From: CADCVQ01 sp038260305
GTDB lineage: Bacteria > Actinomycetota > Thermoleophilia > Solirubrobacterales > Solirubrobacteraceae
Length of the DNA: 64,000 nucleotides
Assembly (NCBI GenBank): GCA_038260305.1
Contig: JBBSNY010000022.1
Location: forward strand, 9,282 to 73,281
Direction: 5' to 3'
Made by a program: the position numbers and the translations under genes. The stretch's first letter is position 1, and each line of letters starts with the position of its first letter. The notes below the pieces were generated by a model that did no database searches, was not told the DNA's origin, and was given only the letters and a program-made list of their open reading frames with translations. Shown piece by piece: positions 33,192-41,946 of this stretch.

Positions 33192-33480
33192 CTATCGGAT
33201 GCGCAGCGTCATGACCGCCGCCTCGCCGGGGGCCAGCGTGACGCGTGCCACGCCGCCGGCGACGCGACCGTCCGTCGCCGCGAAGCCCGGCCAGCGGCCG
33301 TCGGGGCGGACGCTCCGGCGTGGCGATCGCGACGGTCTGCGTCGCGGCCGAGCGGTTGACGAGGAACACCCGCCGCTGCGGCACGCCGCCATCGACCTGC
33401 CACGCGTCGAGCTGGGCGGCGCCCGTGACGGCGAGCGGCCACAGCCCGCGCGCGCCCTGCGCGAACTCGCCGGCGCGCTC
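33192..33480 (-). pseudogene. scrambled fragment of a beta-sandwich C-terminus
   Basis: Minus-strand pieces in successive frames read LWPLAVTGAAQLDAWQVDGG, then PQRRVFLVNRSAATQTVAIA, then DGRWPGFAATDGRVAGG and a final LAPGEAAVMTLRIR with a stop at 33192. The last part resembles the C-terminal beta-sandwich of secreted glycoside-hydrolase-like proteins. At least one frame change separates the pieces and no upstream catalytic part remains, so I treat it as a relic. Confidence 0.35.
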
Positions 33481-33544
33481 GCGGCTGGCGCGTTGTAGCC
33501 GGCCGTCGCGGCGGCCCTCGACGCGCTCGACGCGCTCGACGCCG

Positions 33545-33820
33545 TCAACCGCGGCGCCGCCTGCGAGCGGTCGCCGGCAGGCGCGAAGGACGTGCGCCCT
33601 CCGTATCGGGCGCGGTATCGGCCGCAGGCGGGTTCGCCTCGCTCGCTGGCGCTGCGCCGTCGCGCGCCACCGCGGCGGCGGCGCGCTCGCGATCCTCGCC
33701 GCGCCCGACGTAGTAGAAGACGACCGAGATCAGCGCGATCACGACGATCCCGCCAACTGCGAAGGCGATCCCGGTGGCCTCGCGCGAGGCGAGGACGAGC
33801 ACGGCGGCGCGTTCAGGCAT
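33545..33820 (-). CDS. small single-span membrane protein, 91 aa
   Basis: A 91-aa protein with one hydrophobic helix (about residues 13-41, ending VVFYYVGRGEDRE) and an Ala/Pro/Arg-rich cytoplasmic or extracellular tail of low complexity. I recognise no family. It lies between the decayed region and a secreted protein gene on the same strand. Coding is moderately supported by the clear helix in a frame that is not the Arg-rich shadow type. Confidence 0.5.
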   Translation of the reverse strand: MPERAAVLVLASREATGIAFAVGGIVVIALISVVFYYVGRGEDRERAAAAVARDGAAPASEANPPAADTAPDTEGARPSRLPATARRRRRG

Positions 33821-33874
33821 GGACGGGACTCCGCATCTTCCGAATCTCCCCGCAACGGAGGATCGCCAACCGGC

Positions 33875-34282
33875 TCAGAAGCGGCGGACGTGCCCCTTCT
33901 GGATGTGGAAGCCGTGCCGATCGCGATTCGTGCAGGTGAGGCCGGTCGTCCGGCTCGTGCAGCGGATCCCCGGTCGCTTCCACGTGTCGCCGTAGCGCAG
34001 CGTGCGCCGCGGCGAGCTGTAGCCCGGAAAGTCGCCGCGTTCGCCGAGGCGCGTCTTGCCGCGAGGGCTCAGCGCGAGGAACGTGTCGAGCTCGCCGATG
34101 TCCGGCAGGTACGGGGCGGTGCACTCGATCTCCGTCGAGTCGATGACCGCGAGGCACGAGATCAGCTTGCTCGGCGTGACGACGTTCTTGTACGCGACGG
34201 TCCGCGCCGACGCGGCGGCCGTCGCGCACAGGGCGACCGGCAGCACCGCCGTCATGACCGCTCGTCGCCAGCGCAGGCTCAT
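33875..34282 (-). CDS. secreted DUF6636-like protein
   Basis: A 135-aa protein starting at the ATG complementing 34280-34282. The signal peptide (residues ~5-27, ending SARTVAY) is followed by TPSKLISCLAV, TEIECTAP, GDTWKRPGIRCTSRTTGLTC and NRDRHGFHI. The four-Cys layout and the closing HGF motif resemble DUF6636-type secreted proteins common in Solirubrobacterales. The function is unknown; disulphide bonds are likely. An upstream in-frame GTG/ATG at 34333 would only add Arg-rich residues before the signal. Confidence 0.7.
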   Translation of the reverse strand: MSLRWRRAVMTAVLPVALCATAAASARTVAYKNVVTPSKLISCLAVIDSTEIECTAPYLPDIGELDTFLALSPRGKTRLGERGDFPGYSSPRRTLRYGDTWKRPGIRCTSRTTGLTCTNRDRHGFHIQKGHVRRF

Positions 34283-34355
34283 CTCGCGCACGATACGGCC
34301 CAGGCGCGGCCGCGCACGTGATCGTCCGCACACGGCACCCGCCCGAGCCCGGCGC

Positions 34356-34709
34356 TCACCCGCCGTCGCCGAGCGCCCGGCGCAGGGCGTCGAAGGCCGA
34401 CTCGCCGCGCCGCTGGTCGATGACCTCGCGCTGGATCTTGCCGCGGTAGGCCTCGATCGAGCCGTCGCCGCGCACGTCAGCGCCCGCGCGCACGCTTGGG
34501 CGCAGCCGGCGCGGCCCGCTCAGCTCGCCGCGCGCGGAGACCTGCGCGACCGGCGCGAGCTCGCGCGAGAAGGCGCGTGTCGGCGCCCGCCGCGCCTTCG
34601 GTCCGAGCGCGCGCAGCTCGAGCTCGAGCAGGTCGATCGCGTCGTCGAGCGTGGGAACGCGCTTGCGCGTGACCTTCGGCCCGACGCGCACGGTGACGGT
34701 GTAGCCCAC
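34356..34709 (-). CDS. hypothetical protein, 117 aa
   Basis: A basic 117-aa protein with an N-terminal beta-hairpin-like region (YTVTVRVGPKVTRKRVPTLD), a helix (DAIDLLELELRAL) and a C-terminal helix (ESAFDALRRALGDG). I do not recognise the family. The GTG start has a TACGAT -10 ending 7 nt upstream. It lies 52 bp downstream of the citrate synthase stop on the same strand, but with its own promoter. Confidence 0.6.
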   Translation of the reverse strand: MGYTVTVRVGPKVTRKRVPTLDDAIDLLELELRALGPKARRAPTRAFSRELAPVAQVSARGELSGPRRLRPSVRAGADVRGDGSIEAYRGKIQREVIDQRRGESAFDALRRALGDGG

Positions 34710-34716
34710 GCGCCCG

Positions 34717-34722
34717 ATCGTA
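34717..34722 (-). promoter_or_regulatory. -10 element TACGAT, leaderless type
   Basis: On the minus strand TACGAT ends 7 nt before the GTG start of the 117-aa protein. Confidence 0.4.
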
Positions 34723-34761
34723 GTGGGCGACTACAGCCGCCCGCCGCCGCGCCGGCCGGCG

Positions 34762-36120
<1,359 letters not shown>

Positions 36121-36128
36121 GTCCTCCG

Positions 36129-36134
36129 ATTATG
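36129..36134 (-). promoter_or_regulatory. -10 element CATAAT of gltA
   Basis: On the minus strand CATAAT ends 8 nt before the GTG start of citrate synthase. Confidence 0.5.
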
Positions 36135-36147
36135 CCCCCTAGGGGGC
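36134..36147. promoter_or_regulatory. perfect palindrome in the gltA promoter
   Basis: GCCCCCTAGGGGGC lies immediately upstream of the -10 of gltA, inside the -35/-10 spacer, a classic position for a repressor site. Confidence 0.5.
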
Positions 36148-36321
36148 CGAAATCAGCAGGTTGGCTGTGTGAAATTTTGTTGCGGCGGTCCTCGCTCGCG
36201 CTTCCAGCGTCACGCGAAGCTCGGCAATGCGACCGATCTCAGGCGCATCGACGCCCGTCGGAGCCGTCGACCGAGGTGCCCGCCTCGAGCACCTCGTTGG
36301 GGGATCGCGTGACGGTCGTGG

Positions 36322-36552
36322 TCAGAGCGCGACATAGATGGCGGCGGAGATCGCCATCCCTACGAGCAGCGCCCCGACCGACATCACGCCACGCGCGGCC
36401 GCCGCGGTCTCGGGGAACGCGGGGCGCTTGAAGCCGAAGACGCTGATCAGCACGGCGTAGCTGGCCAGCAGGCCGCCGCAGATGAAGAACGGCACCTCGG
36501 ACTTCTCGTGCTTGACGGCTTCGGCGGCGGCGAGGATGAAGGCAAGATCCAT
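36322..36552 (-). CDS. small two-span membrane protein, 76 aa
   Basis: A 76-aa protein with two hydrophobic helices (about residues 21-40 and 55-75) joined by a short loop with KRPAFPET. I recognise no family. It lies on the same strand as dcd, 24 bp after the dcd stop, with its own -10-like TAAGGT 11 nt before the ATG. It may be a small inner-membrane accessory subunit; nothing fixes the partner. Confidence 0.65.
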   Translation of the reverse strand: MDLAFILAAAEAVKHEKSEVPFFICGGLLASYAVLISVFGFKRPAFPETAAAARGVMSVGALLVGMAISAAIYVAL

Positions 36553-36563
36553 TGGCGGGCGCG

Positions 36564-36569
36564 ACCTTA
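36564..36569 (-). promoter_or_regulatory. -10 element TAAGGT, leaderless type
   Basis: On the minus strand TAAGGT ends 11 nt before the ATG of the 76-aa membrane protein. Confidence 0.35.
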
Positions 36570-36576
36570 TCGCGTT

Positions 36577-37170
36577 TCAGCCGGGCTTGGGCGCGCCGGG
36601 TCCGCCCTCGTAGCGGCTCTCCGTCGCCTCGACCTGGCCGTGGTAGTGGCTGCCGAGCTCGGGGTGCCCGTAGGGGCGCAGCGCGGGGCGGTCGAGCGTC
36701 ATGAACGACAGCTGCGCGATCGGCTTCGTCGCCCACAGCTTGATCGGCACGCGCGTGAGGTTCGTGATCTCGAGCGTCAGCGTGCCCTTCCAGCCCGGAT
36801 CGACGAAGCCGGCCGTCGCGTGGACGATGAGCCCGAGCCGGCCGAGCGAGCTCTTGCCCTCGATCCTCGCCACGACGTCGTCGGGCAGCTCGACCCATTC
36901 CAGCGTGCGCCCGAGGACGAACTCGCCGGGGTGGATGATGAACGGCTCCGCATCGGTGATCACGATCTGCTCGGTGAGGTTCGTCGGCGGCTTCGCGAGG
37001 TCGATCGCGGCCGTGCGGTGGTTGTGGAAGACGCGAAAGGTGTTGCCGAGCCGCAGGTCGATGCTCGCCGGCTGGACCATCGTCGGGTCCCACGGGTCGA
37101 CCTTGATGCGCCCCTCCTGCACGAGGCGCAGGATCGTGCCGTCGGACAGGACGGATGCGGGCACGCTCAT
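36577..37170 (-). CDS. dcd: dCTP deaminase
   Basis: A 197-aa protein of the dUTPase/dCTP-deaminase fold. The start reads SVPASVLSDGTILRLVQEGR; QPASIDLRLG (about residues 31-40), EGKSSLGRLGL (about 104) and GFVDPGWKGTLTLEITN (about 120, with the catalytic Glu) are signatures. It deaminates dCTP to dUTP (some actinobacterial members go on to dUMP) for thymidylate supply. A TAGACT -10 ends 9 nt before the ATG. Confidence 0.95.
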   Translation of the reverse strand: MSVPASVLSDGTILRLVQEGRIKVDPWDPTMVQPASIDLRLGNTFRVFHNHRTAAIDLAKPPTNLTEQIVITDAEPFIIHPGEFVLGRTLEWVELPDDVVARIEGKSSLGRLGLIVHATAGFVDPGWKGTLTLEITNLTRVPIKLWATKPIAQLSFMTLDRPALRPYGHPELGSHYHGQVEATESRYEGGPGAPKPG

Positions 37171-37179
37171 GCGGGCCGC

Positions 37180-37185
37180 AGTCTA
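37180..37185 (-). promoter_or_regulatory. -10 element TAGACT of dcd
   Basis: On the minus strand TAGACT ends 9 nt before the dcd ATG. Confidence 0.4.
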
Positions 37186-37218
37186 GATGCGCTCGGGCCG
37201 CGCGCGACGCGCGCTGCG

Positions 37219-37497
37219 CTAATGCTGCACGTGTCGCGCACGCGCGACGACGGTGCGCACGCGCCGCGGCGGCGCCACCGCCGGGGCGCCGTGTGGGCCG
37301 CGGCGCGGGTTGCGCGGCAGCGCCGGGCGCGGATGCGGATGGCGCGGACGCGGCGCCAGCGGCTTCTTCGTCCCACCGTCCTCGTCGGTCACCGGCTCCG
37401 GCTCCGGCGGCGACTTGATCGCGTACCAGACGATGTACAGCAGGCCGAAGATCGGGATCTTGAGGGCGACCATCAGGAAGATGAACGTCGCGCTCAT
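37219..37497 (-). CDS. small membrane-anchored protein, 92 aa
   Basis: The ATG complementing 37495-37497 opens a 92-aa protein with one N-terminal hydrophobic helix (about residues 3-26, FIFLMVALKIPIFGLLYIVWY) and a tail rich in Pro, Arg and His. Only the helix is strongly protein-like; the tail is low complexity and basic, perhaps wall- or nucleic-acid-binding. The family is not recognised. An ATG four codons earlier is an alternative start. Confidence 0.5.
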   Translation of the reverse strand: MSATFIFLMVALKIPIFGLLYIVWYAIKSPPEPEPVTDEDGGTKKPLAPRPRHPHPRPALPRNPRRGPHGAPAVAPPRRVRTVVARARHVQH

Positions 37498-37653
37498 TGC
37501 CGCAAACATACCCGCTACGGGGCGCTGCGCGCAGCTCTTCTTCGACAGTTGCGCTCGCGCATGTGCGGTCGGGCAGCGCCGATGCGCCAGCTCACCGACG
37601 GCTGACGCGCCAGCTGGGTGATCCGACAGCCGCCGCGGCTGGTAGTAGGCCAC

Positions 37654-37989
37654 ATGAACAAGCGCCTGACTGCCCTGCTCACCGTGCCGGTCATCGCCGC
37701 CGCCCTGGGCGGCCAAGTCGCCTCGTCAGGCGCCGCGAGCAAGACCGTGACGCTGAAGAACATCGCGTTCTCCCCAAAGAAGCTGTCGGTCCACAAGGGC
37801 ACCAAGGTGACGTTCGCCTTCCGCGACGGCAGCACGACCCACAACGTCACCAGCACCGGCAAGAAGCGCTTCAAGACCGTCAGCAACCGGTCCTCCGGCT
37901 CGGTGTCGCGCACGTTCAAGCGCGCCGGCACCTACACGTACGCGTGCACGCTCCACCCGGGAATGACCGGGCGGATCGTCGTGCGCTGA
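37654..37989 (+). CDS. exported cupredoxin-like copper protein 1
   Basis: A 111-aa protein: signal peptide (residues ~1-28), then a cupredoxin domain with all four type-1 copper ligands visible, His63 (TTHNV), Cys98, His101 and Met104 (CTLHPGM). It resembles plastocyanin/azurin-family proteins and should act outside the membrane in electron transfer or copper binding. It heads a four-gene run in which cupredoxin and ferritin-like genes alternate; the next gene starts 39 bp downstream with a strong ribosome site. The ATG at 37654 is preferred over the start 12 codons upstream because the signal peptide begins there. Confidence 0.85.
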   Translation: MNKRLTALLTVPVIAAALGGQVASSGAASKTVTLKNIAFSPKKLSVHKGTKVTFAFRDGSTTHNVTSTGKKRFKTVSNRSSGSVSRTFKRAGTYTYACTLHPGMTGRIVVR

Positions 37990-38016
37990 TCCCCTCCGCC
38001 TCCGAACACCCACCTC

Positions 38017-38021
38017 AGGAG
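38017..38021 (+). promoter_or_regulatory. Shine-Dalgarno supporting a TTG start
   Basis: AGGAG lies 7 nt before TTG 38029-38031 and is the main reason for that start. Confidence 0.6.
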
Positions 38022-38028
38022 TCCTCCC

Positions 38029-38697
38029 TTGTCCGATCTGCTCAACCTTGACCTGCTCGACGTCGACGGCGCCATCCGCGACTCCGCCGAGGCCGCCGGC
38101 CTCGACCGCAGCGACTTCCTCAAGCGCGGCGTCCTCGCCGGCGGCGGCCTGATCGCCGGCGCCGCGTTCTTCTCGCAGCTCGGCATCGCCGAGGCGAAGA
38201 TCTCGGTGACGAGGAAGTCCGCCAAGAACGACGTCAAGATCCTCAACTACGCGCTGACGCTCGAGTACCTCGAGTCCGCGTTCTACGCCGAGGCCGTCGC
38301 GAACAAGGCCTACGGCACGAGCGCCGTGCTGAAGTCGTTCGCGACGACGGTCGCCAAGCACGAGGCCGCCCACGTGAGCTTCCTCAAGGGCGCGCTGAAG
38401 TCGGCCGCGGTCAAGAAGCCGAAGTTCGACTTCGGCGACGCCACGAGCGCCGCGAAGTTCGCCGCCACGGCACAGGTGCTCGAGGACACGGGCGTCAGCG
38501 CCTACCTCGGTCAGGTCAAGCACATCTTCGTGCCCGGCACCCTGCAGGCCGCCGCGACGATCGCCACCGTCGAGGCACGCCACGCCGGCTGGATCCGCAA
38601 CATCAACGCCGCGCTCGGCGCCCCAAAGTCCTTCGACGTCCCGAGGTCCGAGGCGGCGACGCTCAAGGTCGTCGGCAGCACGAAGTTCATCAAGTAG
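38029..38697 (+). CDS. exported ferritin-like (ferritin_2) protein 1
   Basis: A 222-aa protein starting at TTG. RSDFLKRGVLAGGGLIAGAAF (residues ~27-47) looks like a Tat-type or hydrophobic export signal. The four-helix bundle carries di-metal ligands in order: EYLE (79-82), EAAH (112-115), Glu152 and EARH (182-185), so the diiron site appears intact. Ferritin_2 proteins bind iron or act as oxidases outside the cytoplasm, but their roles are poorly known. It sits between two cupredoxin genes and its stop is followed by an 8-bp-stem hairpin. Confidence 0.85.
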   Translation: MSDLLNLDLLDVDGAIRDSAEAAGLDRSDFLKRGVLAGGGLIAGAAFFSQLGIAEAKISVTRKSAKNDVKILNYALTLEYLESAFYAEAVANKAYGTSAVLKSFATTVAKHEAAHVSFLKGALKSAAVKKPKFDFGDATSAAKFAATAQVLEDTGVSAYLGQVKHIFVPGTLQAAATIATVEARHAGWIRNINAALGAPKSFDVPRSEAATLKVVGSTKFIK

Positions 38698-38720
38698 CAC
38701 TGCTCGAACAGGGCAGTGCT
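38696..38720 (+). terminator. hairpin between ferritin-like 1 and cupredoxin 2
   Basis: AGCACTGC pairs perfectly with GCAGTGCT across a 9-nt loop. It begins inside the TAG stop codon. There is no T-run, so it may be an intra-operon processing or attenuation element rather than a full terminator. Confidence 0.45.
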
Positions 38721-38727
38721 GCACGAG

Positions 38728-39072
38728 ATGACCAGTCGCAGGCTCATACCGATCGCCGCCTTGGCCGCGATCACGATGACACCGCTCGCAGCGGCCACCA
38801 CCGGTGTCGCCGGCGCCGCCTCGACGAAGACGGTCACGCTGCAGAACATCCGCTTCACGCCGTCGAGCGTCACGATCCACAAGGGCGCCAAGGTGCGCTT
38901 CGTCTGGAAGGACGGCTCGATCGGCCACGACGTGCGCTTCCGCAGCGGCGCCTTCAAGGCCTCGCGGATCCAGTCCAAGGGCTCCGAGACGCTGACGTTC
39001 CGCAGGAAGGGCACGTTTCGCTTCTTCTGCTCGGTGCACAGCAACATGAAGGGCACCGTCAAGGTCCGCTGA
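38728..39072 (+). CDS. exported cupredoxin-like copper protein 2
   Basis: A 114-aa protein with a signal peptide (residues ~1-31) and cupredoxin domain. Copper ligands His67 (GHDV), Cys101, His104 and Met107 (CSVHSNM) are complete. It is a paralogue of the protein at 37654, with a shared TVTLxNIxFxP opening and KGTFRFFC/AGTYTYAC end. A GTG at 38716 inside the preceding hairpin is an alternative start. It is followed 106 bp later by the second ferritin-like gene. Confidence 0.85.
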   Translation: MTSRRLIPIAALAAITMTPLAAATTGVAGAASTKTVTLQNIRFTPSSVTIHKGAKVRFVWKDGSIGHDVRFRSGAFKASRIQSKGSETLTFRRKGTFRFFCSVHSNMKGTVKVR

Positions 39073-39178
39073 TCGGCAGCGGCGCGCGCCGATCGCGTGC
39101 GGCCGATTGCTCCCGAGCGCCGGCGCGCGTACGCTCGCCCCCGGAGCAGTGCCACCTCTCACGGGACGGAGACGGACG

Positions 39179-39790
39179 ATGGATCTCGACAAGACGCGCG
39201 GGGAGTTCCTGCGCTACACGGGCAAGGGCGCGGTCGCGCTCGTCGCCGGCGGCAGCATGCTCGCCATGGCCGAGGGCGTCGCCTTCGGGCAGACCTCCGA
39301 CGACGTCAGCCTCGCGAAGGTCGCGGCGACGGCCGAGCTGCTCGCGATCGACGTGTACACCCGCGCGCTCGCTGCGCGCTCCCATGGGCAGTACATCTTC
39401 GCCGGCGCCAACCGCAAGTACCTGCAGCACGCGCGCAAGAACGAGCACGACCACTACAACAAGCTGAGGAGCATCATCGGCGCCGACACCCCGTCGGGGC
39501 TGAAGTTCACGTATCCCGCCAAGCAGTTCAAGTCCGCGAGCTCGATCGTCAAGCTCGGCGTCACGCTCGAGACGGCGTTCGTGCGGGCGTACATCACCGC
39601 CGCCCAGAACCTGACGACGGCGGAGCTGCGGCTGCTCGCCGCTCAGATCGGCGCCAGCGAGGCGTCGCACCTCGGCTTCCTGCTCAACGCGCAGGGGCAG
39701 GGCAAGACGCTCGCATCGATCCCGGCACCGCTCGGCCCGGTCGAGCTGGCGTCGACGGTCGCGACCGTGGCGTCGTACATCAAGCCGTAG
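39179..39790 (+). CDS. exported ferritin-like (ferritin_2) protein 2
   Basis: A 203-aa protein from ATG 39179 with an ACGGA-type ribosome site. The N-terminal TGKGAVALVAGGSMLAMAEG (residues ~14-33) is an export segment. Helical-bundle ligands Glu53, EHDH (89-92), Glu131 and EASH (161-164) are present. It is more divergent from ferritin-like 1 than the two cupredoxins are from each other, with a longer helix 1-2 loop. It closes the operon and faces the PAP2 gene across a strong bidirectional hairpin. Confidence 0.85.
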   Translation: MDLDKTRGEFLRYTGKGAVALVAGGSMLAMAEGVAFGQTSDDVSLAKVAATAELLAIDVYTRALAARSHGQYIFAGANRKYLQHARKNEHDHYNKLRSIIGADTPSGLKFTYPAKQFKSASSIVKLGVTLETAFVRAYITAAQNLTTAELRLLAAQIGASEASHLGFLLNAQGQGKTLASIPAPLGPVELASTVATVASYIKP

Positions 39791-39797
39791 CGGCGCG

Positions 39798-39854
39798 CTG
39801 AGCCGCCGTCGTCGAGCGGGTCCGCCGCGGCGGACCCGCTTCGGGGCGGCTCAG
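39798..39854. terminator. bidirectional terminator-like nested hairpin
   Basis: An inner perfect 26-bp palindrome (39815-39840, half AGCGGGTCCGCCG) is nested in a 10-bp outer stem (CTGAGCCGCC with GGCGGCTCAG). It lies between convergent genes; the outer right arm covers the PAP2 stop. No T-run is present on either side. Confidence 0.65.
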
Positions 39855-40843
39855 GAGACGGCCTTCGCGACGGCCCGCACGAGCGGCGCCGCGAGCGGCT
39901 CGCCGCGCTGCACGAGCGCGGCGATCGCGAGCCCGACGACGACGTCGGCGACGTAGTGCTCGCCGAGGTAGACGATCGAGAAGGCCGCCGCCGCGACGTA
40001 CGTCCAGCCGATGGCGCCGTAGATCGAGCTGACCTCCGCGAGGCTCATCGCCGTGATCGCCGCCGACGAGATGTGATCGGAGGGCATCGCGCCCCACGGG
40101 TTGCCGGGCACGGAGCCCGCGCTCGGCGGCGGGCGCTTCAGGAGGTCGCAGACGACGGCGCGGGCGACGCGCTCGACCTCACCGCCCATCCGGCCCTCCT
40201 GCTCGGACGCGGCCCACGGCGGCGCCTCCGGCCACAGCCAGTAGAACGGCGTCGTCAGGTGGTAGGCGGCCGACAGCCGCGCGCCGGCGCGCGGCACGTA
40301 CTCGTCATGGCGCACGAGCAGGTACGTGAACAGCAGGTGCGGGACGAACCACGAGGCGTAGACGGCCGTCACGGCCTTGTCGAACGCGCTCACCTCTCCG
40401 GGCGTGCGCAGCGCGCGCTGCAGGCGCAGCGTCGGCGGCACGCCGCCGCCGACGAACGTGTCGAAGCGGATCGGCGCGTCGATGAGCAGCCGCTTGCGCA
40501 GCCACTGCGGATCGTCGTAGGGCAGCTCCCAGCCGAGCTTGAAGAGGTACATGTAGGCCGCGCCGACGGCGGCATAGCGCTTGCGGCCCTTGGGCAGGGC
40601 GATCGCCATGCCGAGCGGGGCGCCGCAGGCGATCGTCAGCGTCGCGGCGGGATGCAGGCCGACGCGCTTGCGAAACGTCGTCAGCGCGATCACGACCGGC
40701 ACGGCGGCGGCGGCCACGACGGCGGTCTGCGGGTGTGCGCGCAGTTGCTTCTGGACGCCCGTTGCGACCACGTCGAGCGCGTTCGCAAGCGTCGATCCCC
40801 GGTCGGGGCCGCGGCGGCGGTAGCGCTTGGAACGGGTGCGCAT
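39851..40843 (-). CDS. PAP2-superfamily membrane phosphatase, inositolphosphotransferase-like
   Basis: A 330-aa polytopic protein. After an Arg/Lys-rich N-terminus (RTRSKRYRRRG) come about five hydrophobic segments. GAMPSDHISSAAITAMSL (about residues 248-265) and YLGEHYVADVVVG (about 290-302) are the PAP2 catalytic motifs with the two His and Asp. The layout, with FDTFVGGGVPPTLRLQ and WFVPHLLFTYLLVR, is like the AUR1/inositolphosphotransferase branch, which acts on phospholipid head groups. The start at 40843 is chosen over one 10 codons upstream; no ribosome site decides. Confidence 0.8.
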   Translation of the reverse strand: MRTRSKRYRRRGPDRGSTLANALDVVATGVQKQLRAHPQTAVVAAAAVPVVIALTTFRKRVGLHPAATLTIACGAPLGMAIALPKGRKRYAAVGAAYMYLFKLGWELPYDDPQWLRKRLLIDAPIRFDTFVGGGVPPTLRLQRALRTPGEVSAFDKAVTAVYASWFVPHLLFTYLLVRHDEYVPRAGARLSAAYHLTTPFYWLWPEAPPWAASEQEGRMGGEVERVARAVVCDLLKRPPPSAGSVPGNPWGAMPSDHISSAAITAMSLAEVSSIYGAIGWTYVAAAAFSIVYLGEHYVADVVVGLAIAALVQRGEPLAAPLVRAVAKAVS

Positions 40844-40873
40844 GGGCAGCAGCCTGACAGAGGACGCGCGCAA

Positions 40874-41893
40874 TCAGCGCTGTGGTGCGACCAAGATCGG
40901 GGTGAGCGTGCCCGAGGCCTCGTTGGTGACCCATGCGCCGCCCTCGCCGAGCGCGATCGCCGAGGGCCGGTCGCCGGTCCGCAGCGGCGGTCCGGATGGC
41001 GCGCGCGCCGCCGGATCGATGCGCGTGACACCGCCCCGCCTGGCGCGCTTGGAGCCGAGCGCCGCGCCGGCATCGGTCACCCACACGCCATCGCCCGCGG
41101 CGAGCTCGAGCGGCACCGTACCTGGCACCGAGATCGGCGCGCCCGCGAGCTTGTCGGACTGCGGGTCGATGCGCACCAGTTGCGGGCGGGCGCCGTCGAA
41201 GCCGCCCGCACGGACCACCCAGACGGCCTGCTCGCCGACGGCGACGGCGAGCACCTGGCGTTCGCCGACCGCGATCGTCGCGGCGACCCGCCCGCGGCGC
41301 GGATCGATGCGGGTGACGCTGGCGCCGTCCGCGTTGGCGACCCACACGGCGCCAAGACCGACGGCCACGTCGGCGGGGCCGCGGCCGACACGCAGCGCGG
41401 CGGCGCTGCGCGTCCTCGGGTCGATCCGGGTGACGGTCCCGGCGCGGCGGCTCGTCACCCATACGCCGCCGGCGCCGACGGCCAGCCCGTTGGCGCCGGG
41501 GACGCTCGCCGCCGGGCCGCTGCGCCGGCCGCTGCGCGGATCGTAGGCGCGCACGGAGCCGTCGCCCGCGGCGACCCACACGAGGCCCTCGCCGACGGCA
41601 ACGGCGAACGGGCCACCGGCGATCCGGTGTGGCGATCCGACCACCGAACGCGTCGCCGGATCGACTTTGGTGAGCGTTTGGCGCGAGGCGTCGACGACCC
41701 AGATCGCGCCTGCTCCGACCGCTACGGCGACCGGGTTGCCGCCGAGCTCGATCGGGGATCCGACGCGGGCGGGCGAAAGTGTGCGGGAGGGTGCCTGGCC
41801 GGCGGGCCCGTCGTGCGATCCACAACCCGCGAGGGCGAGGACCACCAGTCCGGCGACGGCGAGGGCAGCGACGAGCTTCACGCGAGTCAGCAT
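40874..41893 (-). CDS. beta-propeller lipoprotein (virginiamycin B lyase-like repeats)
   Basis: A 339-aa protein. The signal peptide ends in the lipobox LALAGC (Cys at about residue 24), so it is a lipid-anchored exported protein. The rest consists of about seven repeats of the type VAVGxGxVWVxxxxxGTVxRIDPxT, a propeller of the NHL/Vgb kind. Such proteins are usually ligand-binding scaffolds; catalytic residues of Vgb cannot be confirmed. It is divergent from the DUF4331 gene by 168 bp, with an inverted repeat between them. Confidence 0.8.
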   Translation of the reverse strand: MLTRVKLVAALAVAGLVVLALAGCGSHDGPAGQAPSRTLSPARVGSPIELGGNPVAVAVGAGAIWVVDASRQTLTKVDPATRSVVGSPHRIAGGPFAVAVGEGLVWVAAGDGSVRAYDPRSGRRSGPAASVPGANGLAVGAGGVWVTSRRAGTVTRIDPRTRSAAALRVGRGPADVAVGLGAVWVANADGASVTRIDPRRGRVAATIAVGERQVLAVAVGEQAVWVVRAGGFDGARPQLVRIDPQSDKLAGAPISVPGTVPLELAAGDGVWVTDAGAALGSKRARRGGVTRIDPAARAPSGPPLRTGDRPSAIALGEGGAWVTNEASGTLTPILVAPQR

Positions 41894-41920
41894 CTGATGA
41901 GCCTGCGGCGTACCGGCATC

Positions 41921-41946
41921 GCGCAGATCATTTTCGGCATCTGCGC
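41921..41946. promoter_or_regulatory. inverted repeat in the lipoprotein/DUF4331 divergent region
   Basis: GCGCAGAT and ATCTGCGC are perfect 8-bp arms around a 10-bp centre. A further CATCTGCG half-site follows at about 41967-41974, so an operator with an extra half-site is possible. Confidence 0.4.

Noticed and set aside
32861..33214. Plus-strand ORF in the decay zone
   Set aside because: Antisense to the broken 89-codon gene and Arg/Ala-rich; no supporting start signal.
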